Assembly: GCF_023502145.1 (NCBI RefSeq)
Contig: NZ_JAMFLI010000006.1
Span: 109,872-173,871 of the forward strand
Direction of reading: 5' to 3'
From: Craterilacuibacter sp. RT1T
GTDB lineage: Bacteria; Pseudomonadota; Gammaproteobacteria; Burkholderiales; Chromobacteriaceae
Length of the DNA stretch: 64,000 nt
Shown here one piece after another: positions 9,595 to 19,260 of the stretch (the stretch's first letter is position 1; the number at the start of each line of letters is the position of its first letter). The position numbers were made by a program, and so were the translations under genes. A model generated the notes under the pieces. The model was given only the letters and a program-made list of their open reading frames with translations, searched no databases and was not told the origin of the DNA.

Positions 9595-10423
9595 CGGACT
9601 GTCAGGCTCGGGCAAATCGGTCGCCTTGCGCAGCCTGGAAGACGCCGGCTTTTTTTGTGTCGACAATCTGCCGGCCACCATGCTGCCGGAAGCGGTCGCG
9701 CTTTATCATGATTACGGCTACAGCCATATCGCCATCAGCGTCGACACGCGCAGCCACCAGACGCTGGGCGCCTTGCCGCTGGAAATGGACAAACTGCGCG
9801 CAGCCGGCATCGATGTCAGGCTGATTTTCTTCGAAGCCAAGCAGGGTGTTCTGGTCAAGCGCTTCTCCGAAACCCGGCGCAGCCATCCTTTGTCCGGCAT
9901 GGGCTTGTCGCTGGAAGAATGCATCGAAATGGAGATGGAACTTCTGGCATCCGTTGCCGAGCAGGGTATACGCATGGACACCTCCGAGCTGTCGGCCAAT
10001 ACCCTGAAAAGCTGGGTACGCCAACTGGTCGAGAGTGATAGCAGCCGTCTGACCCTGATGTTCCAGTCCTTCGGTTTCAAGCACGGTGTACCGCTGGACG
10101 CCGATTTCGTCTTCGATGTGCGCTGCCTGCCTAATCCGCACTACATCCCCGAGCTGCGCCCGCTGACCGGCAAGGATCAGCCCATCATCGACTACTTTGC
10201 CGGCGAACCCAAAGTCGCCGAGATGATTGCCGACATTCAGGCCATGCTGGAGAAATGGCTACCCGAATTCAGGCAGGAAAACCGCAGCTACCTGACCGTA
10301 GCCATAGGCTGTACCGGCGGTCAGCATCGCTCGGTATTTATCGCCGAAACGCTGGCCCGCCGCTTTACCCGTGAGCAGGTGCTGCTGCGCCACCGCCAGC
10401 TACAAAGAACGGGATGCGACTGA
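9575..10423 (+). CDS. rapZ: RNase adapter protein RapZ
   Basis: A 282-residue P-loop protein. The Walker A is GLSGSGKS at residues 8-15, and the C-terminal domain holds [17 protein letters not shown], typical of RapZ. In E. coli RapZ binds GlmZ/GlmY RNAs and glucosamine-6-phosphate to adjust GlmS; the betaproteobacterial role is less known. The start lies inside the end of hprK, and the stop lies inside the next gene's start (10 bases), so the group is tightly coupled. Confidence 0.95.
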   Translation: MQLILISGLSGSGKSVALRSLEDAGFFCVDNLPATMLPEAVALYHDYGYSHIAISVDTRSHQTLGALPLEMDKLRAAGIDVRLIFFEAKQGVLVKRFSETRRSHPLSGMGLSLEECIEMEMELLASVAEQGIRMDTSELSANTLKSWVRQLVESDSSRLTLMFQSFGFKHGVPLDADFVFDVRCLPNPHYIPELRPLTGKDQPIIDYFAGEPKVAEMIADIQAMLEKWLPEFRQENRSYLTVAIGCTGGQHRSVFIAETLARRFTREQVLLRHRQLQRTGCD

Positions 10424-10779
10424 TACGTCCGGGCGACTATCTGGTGATCGTACTGGCCGGTACGCTATGCCTCACCCTGTTCTGGCAGTTATGGGCCGGA
10501 GATACGGCACGCACGCTGACAATACGCAGCAAGGGCCAACTGTGGCGTGAAGTCAGTTTGCTGCACAACCAGATTCTGGATGTCCCCGGCCCTTTGGGCC
10601 TGACCCGCATCGAAATACATAATGGCCGCGCCCGCATCGGCAGCGACCCGGGCGCGCGCCAGTACTGCGTCAAGCAAGGCTGGCTAGACAAGGCCGGACA
10701 AAGTGCCATCTGCCTGCCGAACCAGACCAGCATCGAGCTTGGCGCTAGTGCCGCACACTATGACAGCCTCAGTTTCTGA
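10414..10779 (+). CDS. NusG domain II-containing membrane-anchored protein
   Basis: A 121-residue protein with one N-terminal membrane segment (about 8-26) followed by a small beta-rich NusG domain II-like periplasmic part (DUF-type; 'IEIHNGRARIGSDPGARQYC' region, two Cys at about 90 and 104). Such genes commonly sit beside the Gx transporter gene that follows here, overlapping it by 20 bases. They occur with membrane-redox or isoprenoid-linked loci, but no function is proven. Start at 10414 lies within rapZ. Confidence 0.75.
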   Translation: MRLIRPGDYLVIVLAGTLCLTLFWQLWAGDTARTLTIRSKGQLWREVSLLHNQILDVPGPLGLTRIEIHNGRARIGSDPGARQYCVKQGWLDKAGQSAICLPNQTSIELGASAAHYDSLSF

Positions 10780-11296
10780 ACCGCTAAGCCTGCGTGTCGG
10801 CGCAGACGATCAGCGCATTGCCGCGCTGGCAGCCATCGCCATTGTTCTTGCACTGATTGATGCCGGCCTGCCCTCGCCGCTTCCCGGCATCAAGCCCGGC
10901 CTTGCCAATATCGTCACCTTGCTGGCGCTGTATCACCTGGGCTGGCGCGCCGCACTCTGGGTTAGTCTGCTGCGCATTCTCGGTGCAGGGTTGCTGCTGG
11001 GCAGCCTGCTGACACCAGGCTTCTTCCTGTCGCTTTGCGGCGCACTGGCCAGCCTTGCCGCGCTGGCGCTGGCCTTTCGCCTGCCGCGCAGATGGTTCGG
11101 CCCGGTTTCGCTTAGCATTATCGCCGCCTTTAGCCATATTGCCGGACAACTGCTGCTGGCCAGGCTATGGCTGATTCCCAGCGACGGCATACTTTATTTT
11201 GTGCCGCCTTTCGCGCTGGCCGCGCTGGTGACCGGTCTTGTCAACGGCATCATCGCCGCGCGCTTGCTCGCCCCTACACCGCAACAGGATGCCTGA
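10760..11296 (+). CDS. Gx transporter family protein (heptaprenyl diphosphate synthase subunit I-like)
   Basis: A 178-residue, mostly hydrophobic protein with about five membrane helices. The motif LPSPLPGIKPGLANIVTL is characteristic of the family annotated as Gx transporter or heptaprenyl diphosphate synthase component I. I chose the ATG at 10760 (MTASVSEPLS) because it overlaps the preceding stop and avoids an unlikely upstream extension in another gene. It resembles ECF-type substrate-binding membrane components, so it may import a small molecule. The true substrate is unknown. Confidence 0.8.
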   Translation: MTASVSEPLSLRVGADDQRIAALAAIAIVLALIDAGLPSPLPGIKPGLANIVTLLALYHLGWRAALWVSLLRILGAGLLLGSLLTPGFFLSLCGALASLAALALAFRLPRRWFGPVSLSIIAAFSHIAGQLLLARLWLIPSDGILYFVPPFALAALVTGLVNGIIAARLLAPTPQQDA

Positions 11297-11913
11297 TGAA
11301 CTCTTACAGCAAAACCGTGACCGTCGCCCTGACCGGTGCTTCCGGCCTGCCTTATGGCCTAGCGCTGATACGCGAACTGATCAAGGCCGGCTGCCGCGTC
11401 TGGGTACTGTGTTCGCAAGCGGCCCATATCGTTGCCAAACAGGAAATGGGGCTGACGCTGCCTGCGCGCGCCGCCGATCTGGAGCTGTGGCTAAGCGAGG
11501 AATACGCGGCGGCTGCGGGACAACTTAAGGCCTTTGGCCGCGAGGAATGGTTTGCGCCGGTGGCTTCCGGTTCCAATCCGGCGGATGCCATGGTGGTATG
11601 CCCGTGCTCGATGGGTACGCTGGCTGCCATCGCCATAGGCAGCAGCGACAATCTGATCGAACGCGCAGCCGATGTCAGCATCAAGGAGCAGAAAAAACTG
11701 ATACTGGTGCCGCGCGAAACGCCATTTTCCGCCATTCACCTGGAGAATATGCTCAAGCTTGCGCGTTTGGGCGTGGTCATCCTGCCACCCTCGCCCGGCT
11801 TTTACACCCACCCGCAGAGCATAGACGATATGGTCGATTTTATCGTGGCACGCATTCTCGACCAGATAGGCGTTGCCCACCAGCTGCTACCGCGCTGGGG
11901 CGATACGGCATGA
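11296..11913 (+). CDS. ubiX: Flavin prenyltransferase UbiX
   Basis: A 205-residue enzyme that makes the prenylated FMN cofactor for UbiD in ubiquinone synthesis. The N terminus carries ALTGASGLPYG, the FMN/phosphate-binding loop; 'CPCSMGTLAAIAIGSSDNLIERA' type residues follow mid-protein (CPCSMGTL at about 110), and 'LVPRETPFS' is also typical. ATGA overlaps exist at both ends (Gx transporter upstream, nnr downstream). Start chosen at 11296 for that coupling and because the UbiX fold begins there. Confidence 0.95.
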   Translation: MNSYSKTVTVALTGASGLPYGLALIRELIKAGCRVWVLCSQAAHIVAKQEMGLTLPARAADLELWLSEEYAAAAGQLKAFGREEWFAPVASGSNPADAMVVCPCSMGTLAAIAIGSSDNLIERAADVSIKEQKKLILVPRETPFSAIHLENMLKLARLGVVILPPSPGFYTHPQSIDDMVDFIVARILDQIGVAHQLLPRWGDTA

Positions 11914-13367
11914 GTACAGCGCTTTTTTCCTTGCCATCGCAAAGGCAGCTGGAACACAGCGCGGCACCACTGGGCTTGATGCGCCGCGCCGCCTGCGCCG
12001 CAGCCTACTGGATCATGGCGCGCTATCCGGCCGGCGCCGCCATCATGGTACTGGCCGGCCCGGGCAATAATGGCGGCGACGCGCTGCATCTGGCCTGCGA
12101 GTTATTGAGCGCAGGCTATAAAGTGACCGTCATCAGCCCGCAGCCGCAAAGCTCGGCTGAAGCACAAGCGGCGCGCGCACGCTGGGATGCTTGCGCCATG
12201 GCGACATATACCCGCCTGCCAGAAGCCCATGCCGACCTGATCGTGGACGGCTTATTCGGTATCGGCTTAAGCCGGCCGCTGGCCTCGCCTTGGGACGCGC
12301 TGATCGCGCAAGTCAACGCCGCCGGCGTAGCTGTGCTCGCGCTGGACACCCCCAGTGGGCTGGATGCCATGAGCGGCCACGCGCTTGGCGCAGCCATGCG
12401 CGCGACTGATACGCTGACCTTTCTTTGCTTCAAGCCCGGCCTGCTGACAGCAGACGGCAGCGAGCTCGCCGGAGAAGTGCATCTGGCAACACTGGATATA
12501 CCCGCCGCGCTGCTGCCCACGCCGGAAGGTGAGCTGAACCGCCCCGCCGTGACGGCGCTCAAGCGCCATGCCAATAGCCATAAGGGGAGCTTCGGTACCG
12601 TATGTGTCGTCGGCGGTGCGCCCGGCATGCTGGGCGCGGCGCTTTTGGCAGGGCGCGCCGCGCTGGCCTGTGGCGCCGGCAAGGTCTTGCTTGCCACGCT
12701 GGACAGCCGTTTGCCGGTCGATAGCACACAGCCCGAACTGATGATTTCGCCGCTTGTCTTGCCGCTTGCGTCACACAGCATCTGCGCCATCGGCCCGGGC
12801 CTTGGCAGCAGCACAGCGGCCCAAGCGGCACTATCGGCGGCATTGGCAAGCGACACGCCCTTGGTGATAGACGCCGATGCACTTAATCTGCTGGCCCACG
12901 ATGCGGCACTTTTCGCCACACTGGCCACACGGCAGGCACCGGCCATCCTGACGCCGCACCCGGCCGAGGCCGCGCGGCTATTAGGAATCAGTAGCACCGA
13001 GGTGCAGGCAGACCGCCTGGCCGCAGCACGCACCCTGGCTGCGCGCTTAAACAAGGTCGTGGTACTCAAGGGGGCCGGCAGCCTGATTGTCCGCCCCGAC
13101 GGTTTTTACCGCATCAATGCCAGCGGCAATGCTGCGCTGGCGGTGGCAGGGCAAGGCGATGTGCTGACCGGGGCGATTGCAGCGCTATGGGCACAGCAAC
13201 TACCCCCCTTTGATGCCGCCAGCCTTGCCGTTCACCTGCATGGTCTGCTTGCCGACCTGTATGTACACGCCGCCGGCGGCCCGATCGGCCTGACGGCGTC
13301 AGCCACGGCGACGGCGCTTTCCGGCTTAATCAACGCGCTTTTGTGCGTTCAAAATACCGGCCCATAA
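11910..13367 (+). CDS. nnr: Bifunctional NAD(P)HX epimerase/dehydratase Nnr
   Basis: A 485-residue two-domain repair enzyme. Residues about 1-200 form the YjeF-N epimerase domain with the GPGNNGGDALHLA motif; residues about 215-485 form the ADP-dependent (S)-NAD(P)HX dehydratase of the ribokinase-like fold, with 'TPHPAEAARLLG', 'KGAGSLIV' and the catalytic-loop 'GNAALAVAGQGDVLTG'. It repairs hydrated NADH and NADPH. Start at 11910 overlaps the ubiX stop. Its N-terminal arm is slightly shorter than in E. coli Nnr (515 residues). Confidence 0.94.
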   Translation: MSTALFSLPSQRQLEHSAAPLGLMRRAACAAAYWIMARYPAGAAIMVLAGPGNNGGDALHLACELLSAGYKVTVISPQPQSSAEAQAARARWDACAMATYTRLPEAHADLIVDGLFGIGLSRPLASPWDALIAQVNAAGVAVLALDTPSGLDAMSGHALGAAMRATDTLTFLCFKPGLLTADGSELAGEVHLATLDIPAALLPTPEGELNRPAVTALKRHANSHKGSFGTVCVVGGAPGMLGAALLAGRAALACGAGKVLLATLDSRLPVDSTQPELMISPLVLPLASHSICAIGPGLGSSTAAQAALSAALASDTPLVIDADALNLLAHDAALFATLATRQAPAILTPHPAEAARLLGISSTEVQADRLAAARTLAARLNKVVVLKGAGSLIVRPDGFYRINASGNAALAVAGQGDVLTGAIAALWAQQLPPFDAASLAVHLHGLLADLYVHAAGGPIGLTASATATALSGLINALLCVQNTGP

Positions 13368-13410
13368 CGGAACACGCAGCCTCCACTCACCACGCCCTAT
13401 TCCCAAAGAT

Positions 13411-14298
13411 ATGAACCAGCAAACCCGCGCTACCTTATTCGGCCTCGCCGCAGTTCTCGCCTGGTCAACCGTCGCCACCGCCTTCAAGATCAGCCTCAGC
13501 TATCTGTCGCCGGCGCAGTTACTGCTCTATGCCTGCGCGGCCAGCTTGCTGGCGCTGCTATCCATCCTTGCGGTGCAACGCCGTCTGGGCGAGCTGGTAC
13601 CGGCGCTGCGGCTTTACTGGCGCCGCTCGCTGCTTTTGGGCGCGGTCAACCCCTTTGCCTACTATCTGATCCTGTTTCAGGCTTATGCCTTGCTGCCGGC
13701 ACAGGAGGCGCAAGCCATCAACTACACTTGGGCACTGAGCATGACCTTGCTGTCGGTGCCGCTATTGGGTCATCGCCTGCGCAAGCTCGATCTGGCCGCT
13801 GCGCTGGTGTGTTATATCGGCGTCCTCATTATCGGCACGCGCGGTGATGTACTGGCGCTGTCGTTTTCCAATATGAACGGCATGCTGTTTGCACTGGCAT
13901 CCACCCTGCTGTGGGCCAGTTACTGGATTTTCAATACCCGCGACACGCGCGAGCCAGTGCTGGGGCTGACGCTGAACTTTATTATGGCGCTGCCGCTGAT
14001 TGTGCTCTGGTGTGCGCTAAACGGTGAGCTGACACCGGTTGCGTGGCAGGGACTGGCTGGAGCAGCCTATGTAGGCGCCATCGAAATGGGCTACACCTTC
14101 GTGCTGTGGTTGACGGCAATGAAGCTCACCCAAAGCACGGCGCGCATCGCCAACCTGATTTTCCTGTCGCCCATTATCTCGCTGTGGCTAATCCACTTTT
14201 TTATCGGCGAGCCCATCCTCGCCTCGACCCTGGTCGGCCTTACGCTGATTCTCGGTGGCCTGCTGCTGCAAAAGTGGCCGCTCAAGCGCGGTGCCTGA
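13411..14298 (+). CDS. EamA/DMT family transporter
   Basis: A 295-residue inner-membrane protein with ten hydrophobic helices arranged as two EamA repeats (about 6-140 and 150-290). Members of this drug/metabolite transporter superfamily export amino acids, metabolites or drugs; substrate not predictable here. It follows nnr by 43 bases on the same strand and ends at a strong terminator shared with the convergent YecA-type gene. Confidence 0.88.
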   Translation: MNQQTRATLFGLAAVLAWSTVATAFKISLSYLSPAQLLLYACAASLLALLSILAVQRRLGELVPALRLYWRRSLLLGAVNPFAYYLILFQAYALLPAQEAQAINYTWALSMTLLSVPLLGHRLRKLDLAAALVCYIGVLIIGTRGDVLALSFSNMNGMLFALASTLLWASYWIFNTRDTREPVLGLTLNFIMALPLIVLWCALNGELTPVAWQGLAGAAYVGAIEMGYTFVLWLTAMKLTQSTARIANLIFLSPIISLWLIHFFIGEPILASTLVGLTLILGGLLLQKWPLKRGA

Positions 14299-14305
14299 CG
14301 TAAAA

Positions 14306-14338
14306 AAGCCCGCCCCGACCATAGGCCGGGGCGGGCTT
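14306..14338. terminator. Strong bidirectional terminator
   Basis: A perfect 12-bp GC-rich stem (AAGCCCGCCCCG at 14306-14317 with 14327-14338) flanked on the left by an A run, which becomes a T run for the minus-strand YecA-type gene. It separates two convergent genes. Confidence 0.88.
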
Positions 14339-14352
14339 GACGGGTACCTTAT

Positions 14353-15003
14353 TTAGCGGCGCTTATTGGTTTTGGCTGGCTTTACCGGCTCGTCAAACAA
14401 AGTCTTGTCGTTTTCGGCGGCCGCCAGTGCCGCATCCATGCGCGCGCGCAAGCCGGTATAGAAGGCATATAACGTCGCAATTGCCGGGGTAATCTGCCCC
14501 AGCAACTCTTCACGCTGCTCAACTACCGTCCGCACGGCAGGATCTGGATCGCGCTCCAGCGCCAGCATCATGATGGGCGCGAGCGCAGCACCGGCTTCAC
14601 TATCATCAAATGCCAGCTGCCAATCGCCCGGCAGCAAAGCCATGCCGCGCTCGAAGCCTTCGGCCCAGTCATTACCCGACACCTTGCCCTCACCATCGGC
14701 CTCCAGCCATGGGTGAAATTCCTCGCCTGCTTCCAGCGTGCGCGCGATATCCAGCCAGTGCCCGCTAAGCAGATGCATAAAGGCATCAAACGCCTTGGTT
14801 GTGGCAAACGAGGTTTCATCTTCGAAGGCAGCACCCAGAATCAGCGGCAGATACTCGGCCGGACGTATGACTTCGGGCCCGGCAATCAAGGCGGCGAAAA
14901 AACCGTCCAGCGTCTCCAGACTCATCGCGCCTTGCGCGTAAAAGGCAGACAGGGTGGCAGACAGGCGTTCGTAATCGCTGTCGCTCAAGGCTTGATGGCT
15001 CAT
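14353..15003 (-). CDS. YecA/YgfB (UPF0149) family protein
   Basis: A 216-residue acidic, helical protein. 'MSLETLDGFFAALIAGP' near residue 25 is the UPF0149 hallmark. The C terminus is short and basic (TNKRR) and lacks the SEC-C zinc motif that many YecA proteins carry. Function unknown; YgfB members act on regulation in some bacteria. I prefer the ATG at 15003 (MSHQALSD); an in-frame upstream ATG at 15036 would add 11 residues that do not look conserved. Confidence 0.82.
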   Translation of the reverse strand: MSHQALSDSDYERLSATLSAFYAQGAMSLETLDGFFAALIAGPEVIRPAEYLPLILGAAFEDETSFATTKAFDAFMHLLSGHWLDIARTLEAGEEFHPWLEADGEGKVSGNDWAEGFERGMALLPGDWQLAFDDSEAGAALAPIMMLALERDPDPAVRTVVEQREELLGQITPAIATLYAFYTGLRARMDAALAAAENDKTLFDEPVKPAKTNKRR

Positions 15004-15298
15004 GATGGCGGATCCGTAGCAGATGCAAAACGCCATTATCCGCTATACCCGAGCGCCCGGACAGGACTGATGAGAACTCTCGTCCACGTAATGCCGGTGC
15101 GACGCCTCACAATTTTAAAACCATACATATAAAAATATGCAAATAAAAACCCATGGCATAAAATGTGCCCTTGCAAAAAGTAACCGCTAGACAGGTGCAA
15201 CTAAGCCGGCCATTTTCCTGCCAGACAGGTATCTGCCTGCCGATGGCAAACAATAAGCCCGGCCCCCGATTGACCGCATACATAGCAAGCACAAAACA

Positions 15299-15853
15299 AT
15301 GAAATCCAGGATCCCCCCTACCCAACAGCAAGTCCGCTTTCAGGCTGACGAGTTGATCATCAGCAAAACCGATCTTGCCGGGCGCATCACCTACGTCAAC
15401 CGTATTTTTATGCAAGTCTGCAACTATGCGGAAGATGACCTGCTCGGGGTGCAGCACAATATCGTGCGTCACCCCGACATGCCGCGCGGCGTATTCCGCC
15501 TGATGTGGGAGACGCTCAAGTCCGGGCATGAGTTCTTCGGTCTCGTCAAGAATATGACTTCGGACGGACACTATTACTGGGTGTTTGCCAATATCACGAT
15601 CGACCAGCGCAATCAGCAGCCGGTCGGCTATTTCTCGGTGCGCCGTCAGGCACCGCAAAGCGCAATCGATGCAGTCAGCACGCTTTACAACAAGATGAAC
15701 GAAATTGAACAAACTGCGGGCGCTGCCAATGGCCCCGAAGCCTCGCTGCAATGGCTGCAGGCACAACTGGTGCAACAGGGCGTGACTTACGAGAAATTCG
15801 TGCTGGATTTGTACCGTCAGGCAACATCCCGCACGGGAGAGATGGCAGCATGA
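15299..15853 (+). CDS. Stand-alone Aer-type PAS domain protein
   Basis: A 184-residue soluble protein. Residues about 15-125 form a PAS domain closely like the FAD-binding PAS of the aerotaxis receptor Aer: '[14 protein letters not shown]', '[18 protein letters not shown]' and '[11 protein letters not shown]' are its signatures. The C-terminal part is helical with no membrane segment or signalling domain. Its stop overlaps the start of the chemoreceptor gene below (ATGA), so the two are made together; I infer that the PAS protein senses redox or oxygen and passes the signal to that receptor. No good ribosome site is seen; about 295 bases upstream (15004-15298) are AT-rich in part and probably hold the promoter. 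Confidence 0.85.
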   Translation: MKSRIPPTQQQVRFQADELIISKTDLAGRITYVNRIFMQVCNYAEDDLLGVQHNIVRHPDMPRGVFRLMWETLKSGHEFFGLVKNMTSDGHYYWVFANITIDQRNQQPVGYFSVRRQAPQSAIDAVSTLYNKMNEIEQTAGAANGPEASLQWLQAQLVQQGVTYEKFVLDLYRQATSRTGEMAA

Positions 15854-17388
15854 GCAAGGATCTGGAACTCCTGAACGCAACCAGCAAGACCAGCCGGCGC
15901 ACGCTGTTTTGGGAACAGAAATTCATTCTGAGCTGCATTGTCTTTGTCAGTCTGGTCTGGATTGCCGCCGGCATCAGCATCTACCAGCGCGGCCTTGGCC
16001 TCACCAATATCAGCGTACCGCTGCTGGCGGTTGCCTTTGCCGGCTACGCCTACTGGCATCAACGCCGCCCGCTGGCCGTACTGGCAGAAATCGAATATGT
16101 GCTGCGCCGGGCCGCCCAAGGCGAAACCCATGTCCGGCTCACCCGCACCAAGGGGCTAGGCGAAGTCGGCAAGGTCGCCTGGAACCTGAATGATCTGCTG
16201 GACATTATCGAGGCGCACGCCAAAGACATCGCCACCTGCTTCGAGCGGGCGGGACAGGGGGACTACAGCCGCCCGGCACTTAGCGCAGGCTTGCCGGGTG
16301 AATTCGCCCAGTCTATGGAAAACATCAATATCACGCTACGCTCGATGCAGGAAGCCGCCGAATTTGATGCCAAGAACCGCCTCTCCAGCCAGTTGCATGC
16401 CCTGAATACCGCTAATTTGCTACGCAACCTCAAGGGCAACCAGCAGGATTTGCTGCGGGCCACTCAGGAGATGGACGGCATGCAGGGCATGGCCGAACAG
16501 AACCTTGATGGCGCACAGCGCAGCCGGCAGACCGTGGAAGAGCTAGACAGCGAATTCGAACAAATCACTGGCAATATGCAGACGCTTTCGGGTAGCGCCC
16601 GCCAGCTGGGGGAAGCCAGCACCCGCATTGTCGATACGGTACGCCTCATTACCGAGATCACCGAGCAGACCAATTTGCTGGCGCTTAATGCGGCAATCGA
16701 GGCGGCGCGCGCCGGAGAGGTTGGCCGCGGCTTTGCCGTGGTCGCCGACGAAGTACGCAAACTGGCCGACCGCACCCATGCAGCCACACTGGAAATCGGC
16801 AAGGTGATCAATAGCCTGCACCAGCGCGTCGAAACCATGGTGGAGCAGACGCTGGCGCTCGAAGCGCAAAGCAGCTCGGTCAGCCAGCGCGTTTCCGGCT
16901 TTCGCACTCAGTTCGAGCATGTGGCCGAATCGGCGCAGTCAACCATAGACAGCCTGGCTTGCGCCAAGGACATGACGTTCTCGTCACTGGTCAAGCTTGA
17001 TCACATCATCTACATGCAAAACAGCTATATCGCACTTGAACAAAATGGTGAAGGCAGCGAAGCACTGGCCACGAATATCGGCCATACCCAGTGCCGTCTG
17101 GGCAACTGGTATTACGAGGGCGCAGGCAAGAAATCTTACAGCCACCTGCCAGGCTACCAGGCCCTGGAGAAGCCGCACGCCCAAGTCCACCATGCCGTGC
17201 AACGCGCCATGCAGACGGTCAAAGGCGACTGGCTGCACGACGCAACGGTACTCCAGCAGATCATCGCGCAGATGCATGACGCAGAAGTCGCGAGCAATCA
17301 GGTCATCGAACAGGTCGGACTGGTTTTCAGCCACCAAAAAAAAGCCCCCTCTTCCGTAAACAAGCACCCTACTCACGCTCCGGCCTGA
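15850..17388 (+). CDS. Methyl-accepting chemotaxis protein with CZB zinc-binding domain
   Basis: A 512-residue receptor. Two close membrane helices (about 22-43 and 50-66) leave almost no periplasmic domain, then a HAMP-like region (about 67-150). The signalling tip '[20 protein letters not shown]' (about 270-290) identifies an MCP. The C-terminal part (about 375-490) is a chemoreceptor zinc-binding (CZB) domain with the H...C.LG.WYY...H..H pattern, which in other bacteria binds zinc and can sense hypochlorous acid or metal. Start at 15850 overlaps the PAS gene stop. The topology resembles Aer without its PAS domain, which lies next door. Confidence 0.92.
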   Translation: MSKDLELLNATSKTSRRTLFWEQKFILSCIVFVSLVWIAAGISIYQRGLGLTNISVPLLAVAFAGYAYWHQRRPLAVLAEIEYVLRRAAQGETHVRLTRTKGLGEVGKVAWNLNDLLDIIEAHAKDIATCFERAGQGDYSRPALSAGLPGEFAQSMENINITLRSMQEAAEFDAKNRLSSQLHALNTANLLRNLKGNQQDLLRATQEMDGMQGMAEQNLDGAQRSRQTVEELDSEFEQITGNMQTLSGSARQLGEASTRIVDTVRLITEITEQTNLLALNAAIEAARAGEVGRGFAVVADEVRKLADRTHAATLEIGKVINSLHQRVETMVEQTLALEAQSSSVSQRVSGFRTQFEHVAESAQSTIDSLACAKDMTFSSLVKLDHIIYMQNSYIALEQNGEGSEALATNIGHTQCRLGNWYYEGAGKKSYSHLPGYQALEKPHAQVHHAVQRAMQTVKGDWLHDATVLQQIIAQMHDAEVASNQVIEQVGLVFSHQKKAPSSVNKHPTHAPA

Positions 17389-17443
17389 AACGGATACGCG
17401 GCTCAAACCCGCGCGATATTTTAGACAGACGACCTCGATACAA

Positions 17444-17471
17444 AAACGCCCCTTTTCACAAAGGGGCGTTT
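17444..17471. terminator. Bidirectional terminator between MCP and rlmD
   Basis: Perfect 12-bp stem AAACGCCCCTTT (17444-17455) with 17460-17471, loop TCAC; followed by TCTTTT on the plus strand and a T run on the minus strand. Confidence 0.87.
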
Positions 17472-17510
17472 CTTTTAGCTGAGCCGCTTGCGGCGTATGA
17501 ATGGGCAGGC

Positions 17511-19100
17511 TCAGTCTTGTGCCGGCGCCTCGCCTGATGCAGCCGCTTCGGCTTCGCGCCGGGCTTTTTCGGCAAAGTAATAGGCGCGGCGGGCTTCTTT
17601 AGCGGCGAGGCGTTCGGCGCGCTCGGCGGCCAGACGCGCATTCTCCGCCGCATTCAGCTCGGCTTCTATCGCTTCGCGCTCGGCGCGTGCCGCCATCGAT
17701 GCGGCCCTGGCCGCCTCGCGTTCGGCCGCTTCGGCCGCAGCCATCTCTGCCAGCTCTTCGCGGGTTTTGCACGGGCCGGTTTTTTCAAACCAGGCGACGG
17801 ATTCCACGTGGGCGGTATGCGGGAACATATTGATGATGCCGGCGGCCTTGAGCGTATAGCCCTTGGTATTGACCAGCACACCGGCGTCACGCGCCAGCGT
17901 GGACGGGCTGCACGACACATACACGATGCGTTTGGGCGCGCTCTCGTCAGTCAATGCCTGACATAGCTGTACGGCGCCATCGCGCGGCGGATCGATCAAC
18001 ATCTTGTCGAAGTGCCCCAGTGCGGCAAAGCTTTCTTCGGTCACATCGAACAGGTTGGCCATTTCATAGCTGACCTGCTTTTCCAGACCGTTATGGGTGG
18101 CATTTTCCACGGCGCGCTTGACCAGCGCCTCGCTGCCTTCCATGCCGTGCACGGTGGCGCCCGAACGCGCAATCGGCAAGGTGAAGTTACCGATACCGCA
18201 GAACATATCGGCAATGCGCTCGCCCGGCTGCGCATCCAGCAGGCGCAAGGCGCGGCTGACCATCACATTATTAATCCCCGGGTTGACCTGGGTAAATTCG
18301 GTCGGGTAGTACGGCATTTCAACGCCAAAATCGTCGAGGCGATAGCTCAGGCGCGGCGCATCCTTGGGGTAAAGCGGATAGCAGGTTTCCGGCCCCTTGG
18401 GTTGCAGCCAGATCTGTAGCGGACGCACGCTGCCATGCGCATCGGCAAAGGCGGTAAACAGCGCCTCGTCGGCTGCGTTGATCGCATCCATATTACGGAA
18501 CACCAGCACATCCACATCGACGCCACCGGCGTATTCAATCTGCGGCATACGGTCGCGTATCGACAACTTGGCCACCAGCGCGCGCAGCGGCAGCAGCAAA
18601 GCGGAAATATGCGGCGGCAGCACATGGCACTCGGCCATATCGACAATAAAGCGCGAGCGTTTTTCATGGAAGCCGATCAGCACCTCACCCTTTTTCTCGA
18701 CCCAGCGCGCCGACAGGCGGGCACGGTGACGATAGCCCCAGCTCTGGCCGGCAATCGGCGTTAACACACGCTCGGGCGTCACTTTACCGATGCGGGCCAG
18801 ATTGTCTTCCAGCACGCGTTGCTTGATGGCAACCTGGGCGGTGAATTCCATATGCTGCATCGAACAGCCGCCGCAAACCCCGAAGCTGGGGCAACGCGGC
18901 GTGGTGCGCATAAAGCTTTCTTTGAGCACGCGTACGGTTTCGGCATTCTCGTAACTGCTTTTGCTGCGGTAGCTGCGGTACTCGACGGTTTCATACGGCA
19001 AAGCGCCGTCGATAAACAGGGTCTTGCCATTTACATGGGCGACGCCGCGACCTTCATAGTCGAGCGACTCAATCTGGGCCAAGGCCGGGGTATCAGACAT
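17511..19100 (-). CDS. rlmD: 23S rRNA (uracil(1939)-C(5))-methyltransferase RlmD
   Basis: A 529-residue enzyme that methylates U1939 of 23S rRNA using SAM and a [4Fe-4S] cluster. The N-terminal TRAM domain begins at '[16 protein letters not shown]'; the cluster cysteines are in [10 protein letters not shown] plus a later Cys in MAECHV; the SAM site [12 protein letters not shown] and the catalytic Cys in [12 protein letters not shown] follow. ATG at 19100 (MSDTPALAQ) is preferred over an upstream TTG at 19115. Odd feature: residues about 445-529 are an Ala/Glu/Arg-rich, probably coiled or helical tail not needed for the fold. Confidence 0.95.
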   Translation of the reverse strand: MSDTPALAQIESLDYEGRGVAHVNGKTLFIDGALPYETVEYRSYRSKSSYENAETVRVLKESFMRTTPRCPSFGVCGGCSMQHMEFTAQVAIKQRVLEDNLARIGKVTPERVLTPIAGQSWGYRHRARLSARWVEKKGEVLIGFHEKRSRFIVDMAECHVLPPHISALLLPLRALVAKLSIRDRMPQIEYAGGVDVDVLVFRNMDAINAADEALFTAFADAHGSVRPLQIWLQPKGPETCYPLYPKDAPRLSYRLDDFGVEMPYYPTEFTQVNPGINNVMVSRALRLLDAQPGERIADMFCGIGNFTLPIARSGATVHGMEGSEALVKRAVENATHNGLEKQVSYEMANLFDVTEESFAALGHFDKMLIDPPRDGAVQLCQALTDESAPKRIVYVSCSPSTLARDAGVLVNTKGYTLKAAGIINMFPHTAHVESVAWFEKTGPCKTREELAEMAAAEAAEREAARAASMAARAEREAIEAELNAAENARLAAERAERLAAKEARRAYYFAEKARREAEAAASGEAPAQD

Positions 19101-19260
19101 TATTTTGGTAATCAAATCAAAGCGAAGGCGGCGATTTTCTCAGAAACACGCCACAAACGCACGCCCGCCATCCCTTAAGCGGCAAAGCTGACCTCGCAAA
19201 GCAGCACTTCTGCTAAAATCTGCTACTGTTCCCAGCCCGATTATTTACCGAAGCTTATCC

